This document shows, piece after piece, positions 1 to 4,646 of a DNA stretch of 5,781 bases. This DNA comes from Planctomycetota bacterium. GTDB taxonomy: Bacteria > Planctomycetota > Phycisphaerae > WQYP01. The position numbers and the translations under genes were made by a program. Numbering within the stretch: the first letter of the stretch is position 1; each line of letters begins with the position of its first letter. The notes beneath the pieces were generated by a model that made no database searches, was not told the DNA's origin, and saw nothing but the letters and a program-made list of their open reading frames with translations. The DNA lies in contig JAJZCT010000248.1 in NCBI GenBank assembly GCA_021828925.1, positions 1 to 5,781 of the forward strand, read 5' to 3'.

Positions 1-806
1 CGATCTAAAATATTGATTATTTCCGTGGTGAAAATCAGATCGCCGGCCCGCACCAGATATTCATATCCGATGGTTTTTCCCTGCGATTCGCGTTGTTTGG
101 TTAAGTCCGGCTGATTGAATATATTGCCTGTGGCCAATGCAGTAGCAAAGGCGATATCTTCCGGAATCTGCACACCGCATATCACAGCACCGGCGGCGTG
201 CGGCTGGGCAAACAGTGCCGTAAATGTGTTGCCGTTCACCGCGCTGACTGTCACTGTTTCCTGCACCGCTGTACCGGGATCAATGACCAGAGTTGCTCCC
301 GCCTCTATGGCCCACGGCTGGTCGATGTTCGTGCCGATCATCGCAGATGGTGTGACGGTCTGTTCACCGGGCAGGACCGCCAGCGTACCGGTAGTAGTAA
401 AGCCGAAGCCGGCAATATAATTAACTTCCACCGCATCGAGGCAGCGGAACCCGAGCCTCCACGGAAACGGCACCGCCAGCGATTGCGCCGCCTGCGGCTT
501 AAAGGAGATGCGGCCAATTTCAGGCCGCAGATCAAATTGATCCGGCGTACAAACCAGCGGATACAGGCCGGTGGGATACAACGTGACGGAATTAAGCAGT
601 AGAACGGGCGTTTGCCGCAACATTAAATACGGGCGATTGGGGGAATCATAAAGTTCGGTGTATGCGGCGGGAGTAAAATTGCGGTGGCAGTATCGCCGGA
701 CAGCATCACTGACGGCTGAAATAACCGCGGCCAGAGTCGCGGCATTTACGTTAGCGCTTCCGGGTACAATCGTGGAACAATATGCAGAGGTAATCAAATC
801 AGCCAT
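1..806 (-). CDS. Phage gp6-like head-tail connector protein with inserted beta-rich domain (partial, 3' end missing)
   Basis: The frame is open from an ATG at 806-804 to the left edge, giving 268 residues with no stop, so the C-terminus is missing. Residues 1-50 look like the helical start of HK97 gp6-type connectors: MADLIT, an alanine-rich helix (AAVISAVSDAVRRYCHRNF), then AAYTELYD. Residues 60-75 (LMLRQTPVLLLNSVTL) match the family's L-x-L-x-Q-x-PV-x-x-V-x-S-V strand. Such proteins form a ring between portal and tail in tailed phages. The strand ending VEVNYIAGF (126-134) normally leads within a few residues to a proline-glutamate-aspartate helix, here IPEDIAFATALATG (214-227). About 75 residues intervene, including a beta-rich stretch with VIDPGTAVQETVTVSAV and TFTALFAQPHAAGA, a motif style seen in other virion proteins. 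There is no clear Shine-Dalgarno before the ATG, and the frame stays open upstream to a stop at 899-897 without a better start. The family call rests on motif recall, not a search. Confidence 0.62.
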   Translation of the reverse strand, partial: MADLITSAYCSTIVPGSANVNAATLAAVISAVSDAVRRYCHRNFTPAAYTELYDSPNRPYLMLRQTPVLLLNSVTLYPTGLYPLVCTPDQFDLRPEIGRISFKPQAAQSLAVPFPWRLGFRCLDAVEVNYIAGFGFTTTGTLAVLPGEQTVTPSAMIGTNIDQPWAIEAGATLVIDPGTAVQETVTVSAVNGNTFTALFAQPHAAGAVICGVQIPEDIAFATALATGNIFNQPDLTKQRESQGKTIGYEYLVRAGDLIFTTEIINILD

Positions 807-961
807 GCGGCGGCTATAGGGCCGCAGAGCACGCGATAATGCGTGTTGGCGAGCGTAGCGTTTGAGCAACGGCAGCAATTGGCACCCGTAGGGCGATCAT
901 CATGACGCATACAAGCAGTTTTAAGCGACAGTGTTTAATCGCCAGTTGCCTCCTGGCGAAT

Positions 962-989
962 TTGCCCTTACTGTTTCCGATCTTAAAAT
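962..989 (+). promoter_or_regulatory. Weak candidate sigma-70-type promoter for leuB
   Basis: TTGCCC at 962-967 and TAAAAT at 984-989 are separated by 16 bp and match the consensus at four and five of six positions. The site lies about 30 bp before the leuB start, so the leader would be short. This is the only reasonable pair I see in the divergent gap, but such a match is not rare by chance and the organism's sigma preferences are unknown. Confidence 0.22.
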
Positions 990-1007
990 GATGGTTTGTA
1001 TGCTTGC

Positions 1008-1011
1008 GGAG
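1008..1011 (+). promoter_or_regulatory. Ribosome binding site of leuB that favours the second ATG
   Basis: GGAG at 1008-1011 is 4 nt before the ATG at 1016 and 7 nt before the ATG at 1019. The longer spacing is nearer the usual optimum, so 1019 is the preferred start. The difference is one methionine. Confidence 0.5.
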
Positions 1012-1018
1012 TTAAATG

Positions 1019-2092
1019 ATGGATTTGCGTATTGCGGTGTTGCCGGGTGACGGCATTGGCGTAGAAGTTGTGGAGGCTTCCATGCGTGTGCTGGATGTGG
1101 TGGCCCGAAAATTCGGCCATAAGGTTCACGCGGAATTTGCTGATGTCGGCTGGGCCGCCATTGATAAGCACGGTACCGCTTTGCCGGCATCCACACGGGA
1201 AATCTGTCAGCGCAATTCCGCGATTTTATTTGGTGCCGTGGGCCTGCCCGACCGGGATCAAACCCTTCCACAGAAAGAACGTCCGGAGCGCGTGGCGCTT
1301 TTGGAATTGCGGAAAGGGTTGTATGCCAATTTAAGGCACGTTTTGCTGCCGCCCGGATTAGCCTCCCGTTGCCCGCTGAAAATGGAAATCATCCAACGCG
1401 GAATTGATATTATGATTATCCGCGAGCTTACCGGCGGCCTCTATTATGGCCAACCGCAGGGCATCAGCGGATCATCGCCGGATCGCAAAGCCATTGATAC
1501 GCTGGCGTACAGCGAATCTGAAATCATCCGCATTCTGAAAGTCGGCTTTGAAACCGCCCGCAAACGGCGCAAGCGTTTAACCAGTGTGGATAAGGCCAAC
1601 ATTTTAGCCACCAGCCAGTTATGGCGCGAGTTGGCCACCGCGATGGGCAAACAATATCCGGATGTGCACTTGGAGCACATGTACGTCGACAACGCATCCA
1701 TGCAGCTTCTGCGGCGGCCTTCAGAATTTGACGTGATTGTCACAGAGAATACGTTTGGCGATATTTTAAGCGATGAAGCCTCCATGCTGGCGGGTTCCAT
1801 CGGGCTGGTGCCGTCGGCATCACTGGGTGAACCCGGCGCATCATCCGTGCCGTTCTATGAACCCATTCATGGCAGCGCCCCGGACATTGCGGGCCAAAAT
1901 AAAGCCAACCCGGTAGCGACAATTCTGACCGTCGCGATGATGCTCAATTATACGTTTGGTTTAAGCAAAGAGGCTGCGACGATTGAGAAAGCGACGTTTG
2001 CGGTGTTGAATGCCGGAAACATCCTGACAGGCGATTTAGGGGGAAAATCCACGTGCAGCGAAGTGACCGACGCGGTCATCGCGGGGCTGTAG
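1019..2092 (+). CDS. leuB: 3-isopropylmalate dehydrogenase
   Basis: This cytoplasmic enzyme oxidises and decarboxylates (2R,3S)-3-isopropylmalate with NAD+ to 2-oxoisocaproate in leucine biosynthesis. The 357-residue product has the family's usual length and its motifs in order: LPGDGIG near residues 8-14, LELRKGLYANLRH with arginines 98 and 106, RELTGGLYYG with Arg135 and Tyr142, VDKANIL with Lys192, YVDNASMQLL with Asp224, NTFGDILSDEASMLAGS with Asp248 and Asp252, and the NAD-site segment EPIHGSAPDIAGQNKANP. These correspond to the substrate- and metal-binding residues known from LeuB structures, so it should be active. ELTGGLYYG supports LeuB over isocitrate or tartrate dehydrogenase. The gene stands alone: leuC and leuD are not in the window, the left neighbour is a divergent phage-type gene, and the right neighbour rloB converges with only 15 bp between stops. 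I see no terminator hairpin in that gap. Confidence 0.96.
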   Translation: MDLRIAVLPGDGIGVEVVEASMRVLDVVARKFGHKVHAEFADVGWAAIDKHGTALPASTREICQRNSAILFGAVGLPDRDQTLPQKERPERVALLELRKGLYANLRHVLLPPGLASRCPLKMEIIQRGIDIMIIRELTGGLYYGQPQGISGSSPDRKAIDTLAYSESEIIRILKVGFETARKRRKRLTSVDKANILATSQLWRELATAMGKQYPDVHLEHMYVDNASMQLLRRPSEFDVIVTENTFGDILSDEASMLAGSIGLVPSASLGEPGASSVPFYEPIHGSAPDIAGQNKANPVATILTVAMMLNYTFGLSKEAATIEKATFAVLNAGNILTGDLGGKSTCSEVTDAVIAGL

Positions 2093-2107
2093 GCTAAGCG
2101 TATCGGG

Positions 2108-2728
2108 TTATTGGGAACTGCGTTTCGGCTCTATTAGCATTTGCACCAGTTCACCAACGCTGGTGGAGGGATTGCTGGCGCGGATCTGATCCGTCTGATG
2201 CGCGCCGAACCCCGGAATATTCTTGACAGTCAATTGGATATTGGGAAAGGCTTCGCCGCCCATAATGTGTTCCAAAACCCACCGAGTATCACGGACGTCC
2301 AGTTCACCGCCGGCCACTGAGCCAAGCAGCTTCTTATAGTCGCCCGGCGTTCTCGAGCCAGTCGCAACCTGCTGGCGGTGCGCTACTATCCAAGCATCAA
2401 AGCATGGATTTGACAAGCCGACTTTGAACCCATTTCCCTGGCAGGTTTGCAAACTCTGTTGGAGTTGCGGACATTGCGGATCATTTTCAATGTCAAAAAT
2501 GCACCAGATTGACGCACCGTTGCCCAAGGTACGCGCCCTGTTTTTCGCTTCATTAACCACATTGCGATGGCCTCCGCCACGGGCGCAGTATATGTTCAAC
2601 GCAAAACGATTCTTAACGTTTGGATGGCGTTGCAATAGGTTAAAATAGCTGGTTTCCAAGTGGCCTTCGCAGACGATCAGCACAGGCTCCCGGCTGGGTT
2701 TTGGATGCTGTGGGCGTCGGAGGCTCAT
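2108..2728 (-). CDS. rloB: RloB-family protein, Toprim-like putative nuclease partner of RloA
   Basis: The 206-residue product has the usual size and layout of RloB/AbiLii-type proteins. The N-terminal strand and acidic motif VLIVCEGHLETSYF carries Glu21 and Glu25. A second acidic motif, WCIFDIENDP, carries Asp79, Glu81 and Asp83. A third conserved block, SNPCFDAWIVAH, spans residues 106-117. A glutamate after one strand and an aspartate cluster after another is the Toprim pattern, so metal-dependent nuclease activity is a reasonable inference, not something the sequence proves. Family members often have Glu after the SNPCF phenylalanine; here it is Asp111. The ATG overlaps the stop of rloA as ATGA (2725-2728), and no Shine-Dalgarno is visible, so translation is probably coupled to rloA. 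RloB was first described beside type I restriction genes in Campylobacter. With its ATPase it resembles the AbiL phage-defence pair. It is convergent with leuB. Confidence 0.88.
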   Translation of the reverse strand: MSLRRPQHPKPSREPVLIVCEGHLETSYFNLLQRHPNVKNRFALNIYCARGGGHRNVVNEAKNRARTLGNGASIWCIFDIENDPQCPQLQQSLQTCQGNGFKVGLSNPCFDAWIVAHRQQVATGSRTPGDYKKLLGSVAGGELDVRDTRWVLEHIMGGEAFPNIQLTVKNIPGFGAHQTDQIRASNPSTSVGELVQMLIEPKRSSQ

Positions 2729-4092
2729 TTTGTTGCACCGCTTTTGCCTTCCTCGGCGGCAGCTACGCCGATTGGTACGCCTGAAAGTGTCGGGCCGAAA
2801 TTGCCGATGCCGCGGTAACGTCCTTCGAGATAATTTTTCTCAAACATTTCGGAACTGCGTGTATATTTTTCACCCCGAAAGTCGGCAAGACTAAATAGTT
2901 CAGTCTGCCCCTGCGGCGTTTTATCCGTGATCCAGATCTGGTCCTTGCGGAATAATTCAGGTGTCATGAGTTGGCTGTAATGCGTGGTGAATATTAACTG
3001 AGCACCACGGGGATTATTATCGGGATTTTGAAATAGCTCCAGCAGTTTTTTTGCCAGGAGGGGATGTATCTGGGTCGCGAATTCATCGGCCATTACGGTT
3101 GATCCATCATGTAAAGCGCGGGAAAGCAGGAAAAACAACTGCGCGAATAACTGCGTACCCTGTGACTCTTCTGCCCACCCAAACTCAACAGGGCTGCCGT
3201 CTACGCGAACATGCTCTGATAGAATCGCTCTTTGTTTGCCCTGTTTGGCAAACATCGCCGCCATTTCGCGGGCACGATCTCCGTGTTGAGAGACTAGAAG
3301 TAACCGTATGCGCTCTAGTTCTTCAGCGCTCGGCTCCGGGGGGGCGTCCACGCGTAGATTTGTAATACCGATATCGGCATCCCGCAACACATCCAAAAGT
3401 TGATTACGGAAAACTGGGTCGTCCCGAAGCCTCTCCTCGAGCAGCGACGGGGTGCTGCCGGAGGAGACAAGGGCAACGAGCGTTATTCCGTTGGCTATGC
3501 GCGTATATATCTCCCGCAGCAGTGGTACATTGAGGTTGGCGCCCGATGAAAGAATTAACGCGTTGTCCCGCGTGAGCTTGGGAACGTTGTTCTTTGCAAC
3601 TGAGTCAAATTGGTCGCCAAACTCAACGATTGCCGCGTCTCCGTGAGTTCGTTCCCTGCGTTCGAATAGAGTGCGCGACCTTCCGGTGCTGAATTCTTCA
3701 ACGAGCGTTTCTGCTGTGATGGCTTGGGGCGTCGCGGAAAAACCGTAACGGAACCCGCGGGCTCCGATGGAAAAGGTGATTTCGAAGCGTGTTGGTCTAT
3801 CAGCCCATTGGCGGTCTAATCGATGGGGGGCTATTCCGGGAAGTGTATCTCCGGCATTCAATCCAATGGCTGAAACCTTAACGATATCCCGCATGGTCTG
3901 GGCGGCGCGAATCAGATTGCTTTTGCCTGAGGCGTTAGGTCCAAAGATCGCCGCCGTGCATACTGCCTTTGGGAATCCAGGCGGCCCTTCGATAAGATTC
4001 TCCGGCTTGTTTCGTTCCTTGCCTTTGATGAGGCTTAAAGTTTGTGCCGCCCCAAATGACCGAAAGTTCTCGACCGTAAAATCATAAATCAT
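2725..4092 (-). CDS. rloA: RloA-family AAA/ABC-type ATPase of the RloAB defence module
   Basis: The 455-residue product is an intact ATPase of the RloA/AbiLi group (AAA_15/AAA_21-like, related to SMC and OLD ATPases). It begins MIYDFTVENFRSFG, the standard start of this group. Walker A GPNASGKS lies at 51-58, an ABC-signature-like EESQGTQ at 308-314, Walker B STVMADEF with Asp336 and Glu337 followed by TQIHPLL, and the switch histidine in FTTH at His371. The C-terminal segment (RKDQIW, then SLADF, then YLEGRYRGIG) is also typical. I chose ATG 4092 because the conserved N-terminus begins there. A TTG at 4131 would add 13 residues unlike the family; neither start has a good Shine-Dalgarno. The ATPase presumably senses or loads on a phage-related signal and controls RloB, which overlaps it downstream by four bases. 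No restriction-modification genes are in the window. Related two-component systems include AbiL and, more distantly, PARIS. Confidence 0.92.
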   Translation of the reverse strand: MIYDFTVENFRSFGAAQTLSLIKGKERNKPENLIEGPPGFPKAVCTAAIFGPNASGKSNLIRAAQTMRDIVKVSAIGLNAGDTLPGIAPHRLDRQWADRPTRFEITFSIGARGFRYGFSATPQAITAETLVEEFSTGRSRTLFERRERTHGDAAIVEFGDQFDSVAKNNVPKLTRDNALILSSGANLNVPLLREIYTRIANGITLVALVSSGSTPSLLEERLRDDPVFRNQLLDVLRDADIGITNLRVDAPPEPSAEELERIRLLLVSQHGDRAREMAAMFAKQGKQRAILSEHVRVDGSPVEFGWAEESQGTQLFAQLFFLLSRALHDGSTVMADEFATQIHPLLAKKLLELFQNPDNNPRGAQLIFTTHYSQLMTPELFRKDQIWITDKTPQGQTELFSLADFRGEKYTRSSEMFEKNYLEGRYRGIGNFGPTLSGVPIGVAAAEEGKSGATK

Positions 4093-4200
4093 ATTGCCGG
4101 CCCGCCAAAATTCCGCAATCCATCGAGCCAAGTCCGTGGCCTACCGCTGTCCCGAATCTGCCAATTAAAAAACTTCCAATGGGCAAATCGCTATAGAACC

Positions 4201-4229
4201 ATAATATCGACTTAAATGGCATTTTGCAA
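4201..4229 (-). promoter_or_regulatory. Probable promoter of the rloAB operon
   Basis: On the minus strand TTGCAA (4229-4224) is followed after exactly 17 bp by TATTAT (4206-4201), matching the sigma-70 consensus at four and five of six positions with ideal spacing. Transcription would start near 4194, giving a leader of about 100 nt before the rloA ATG. The -35 box coincides with the first of three TTGCAA elements, so a repressor bound there would block the polymerase. Confidence 0.45.
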
Positions 4230-4292
4230 ATTTATTGCAAAATATATAGAAAATCATATTTTAAAACGATATTTACATGTTGTATTGCAAAA
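4222..4292. repeat. Three TTGCAA-centred elements, candidate operator upstream of rloAB
   Basis: TTGCAA is its own reverse complement and occurs at 4224-4229, 4235-4240 and 4285-4290. The first sits in an 8-bp palindrome, TTTGCAAA (4223-4230). The second and third share the exact 10-mer TATTGCAAAA (4233-4242 and 4283-4292). The first two centres are 11 bp apart, about one helical turn, and the third is 50 bp further on. Two copies lie on or just upstream of the predicted -35 box. Repeats with helical phasing at a promoter suggest a regulator site, though AT-rich DNA makes chance matches more likely. No regulator gene is in the window. Confidence 0.4.
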
Positions 4293-4301
4293 CAAATGTA
4301 A
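4273..4301. repeat. Imperfect inverted repeat centred on the third TTGCAA
   Basis: The left arm TTACAT (4273-4278) and TTGT (4280-4283), split by one bulged G, pairs with ACAA (4292-4295) and ATGTAA (4296-4301) around an 8-base centre, attgcaaa. This makes ten pairs. An alternative overlapping pair is CATGTT (4276-4281) with AACATG (4300-4305). It has no T-run in a sensible position for a terminator of a known gene, so a protein-binding dyad is the likelier reading. Confidence 0.4.
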
Positions 4302-4371
4302 CATGAAGTAATTAGTCCTATAAGCAGAGAAGAGTAGTTCTGATCGCCATGACAGTTATCAAATAGTGCTG

Positions 4372-4392
4372 TGCGTATTGCGTACTGCGTAC
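4372..4392. repeat. Heptamer tandem repeat, three units of TGCGTA(T/C)
   Basis: The units are TGCGTAT, TGCGTAC and TGCGTAC, read on the plus strand without interruption. On the minus strand the array reads as GTACGCA/ATACGCA units. Seven-base spacing rules out a coding-frame explanation. Similar TACGCAATACGCA tracts are, from memory, common between genes in several environmental phyla, where they produce spurious proteins rich in TQYAIRN. Confidence 0.6.
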
Positions 4393-4417
4393 GGAAGTTT
4401 CGAAAGATGGAAGCCCG

Positions 4418-4444
4418 GAGTTGATCCGCGTGATCAGCGTAATC
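4418..4444. repeat. Degenerate 9-bp tandem repeat, three units ending in ATC
   Basis: The plus-strand units are gagttgatc, cgcgtgatc and agcgtaatc, followed by a decayed fourth, cgcggtctt. On the minus strand this reads GATTACGCT, GATCACGCG, GATCAACTC. Only the GAT core and a few other positions are constant. It lies 25 bp from the heptamer array, and the two together look like one composite intergenic repeat. It resembles the dispersed CGGATTACACGGAT-type tracts I recall from Planctomycetes, Verrucomicrobia and Chloroflexi genomes. Confidence 0.5.
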
Positions 4445-4646
4445 CGCGGTCTTTTTACGGTCAATTTAGAATTACATAACACATGCCGGAATTTAGAGTG
4501 GATCTCCCTCAAACCACACATCCCCTGCCGCACGACCTTGCTGTGAATTCTAATTTCTTGCCGCGACAGAGCCCCGGCCATCGACACTTGGAACACGGGG
4601 TAGCGAGTGTTGCTTGAATGCCGGTAAATCGGGCGATGCGGGGCCA

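Larger units (their letters stand above)
4093..4646. other. 554-bp non-coding gap between rloA and the cytochrome fusion gene
   Basis: The part nearest rloA (about 4160-4320) is strikingly AT-rich compared with the flanking genes and holds the probable rloAB promoter and TTGCAA-type repeats. The middle (about 4370-4456) holds short-period repeats of 7 and 9 bp. The part next to the cytochrome gene (about 4460-4646) shows only a direct repeat AATTTAGA at 4463-4470 and 4490-4497. A minus-strand open frame covers 4318-4716, but it begins inside the cytochrome gene, has no domain-like sequence and encodes the repeats, so I do not call it a gene. I see no convincing terminator for the cytochrome gene. 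Confidence 0.7.

Noticed and set aside
198..602. Plus-strand open frames of 100-134 codons across the connector gene.
   Set aside because: Their products are low-complexity and Arg- or Ser-rich without family motifs, and they lie opposite a 268-codon frame with recognisable connector motifs.
814..903. Minus-strand frame of 28-29 codons starting MMIALRVP, hydrophobic, preceded by AGGAGG at 954-949.
   Set aside because: The AGGAGG is over 40 bases from the ATG and only an ATT would be at a suitable distance. There is no recognisable product.
794..910. Minus-strand 38-codon open frame from the ATG at 910, overlapping the connector start, with a CCRC cluster.
   Set aside because: It has no ribosome binding site near the ATG, matches no small phage protein I know, and ends 13 bases inside the connector gene. 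It could be a relic, but it is too short to support.
921..1271. Minus-strand 116-codon frame over the start of leuB.
   Set aside because: It is antisense to the conserved LeuB N-terminus and has a proline- and histidine-rich shadow composition.
2093..2107. Bidirectional terminator between the convergent leuB and rloB stops.
   Set aside because: Only 15 bp separate the stops, and no hairpin with flanking T-runs is visible there or in the adjoining ends.
4426..4456. Possible terminator: CCGCG stem (4426-4430 with 4445-4449) followed by TCTTTTT.
   Set aside because: The stem is only 5 bp with a 14-base loop, it points along the plus strand where no gene ends, and it arises from the 9-bp repeats.
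4571..4645. Inverted repeat GCCCCGGCCAT / ATGCGGGGC downstream of the cytochrome stop, as a terminator.
   Set aside because: The arms are more than 50 bases apart and imperfect, and no T-run follows on the minus strand.
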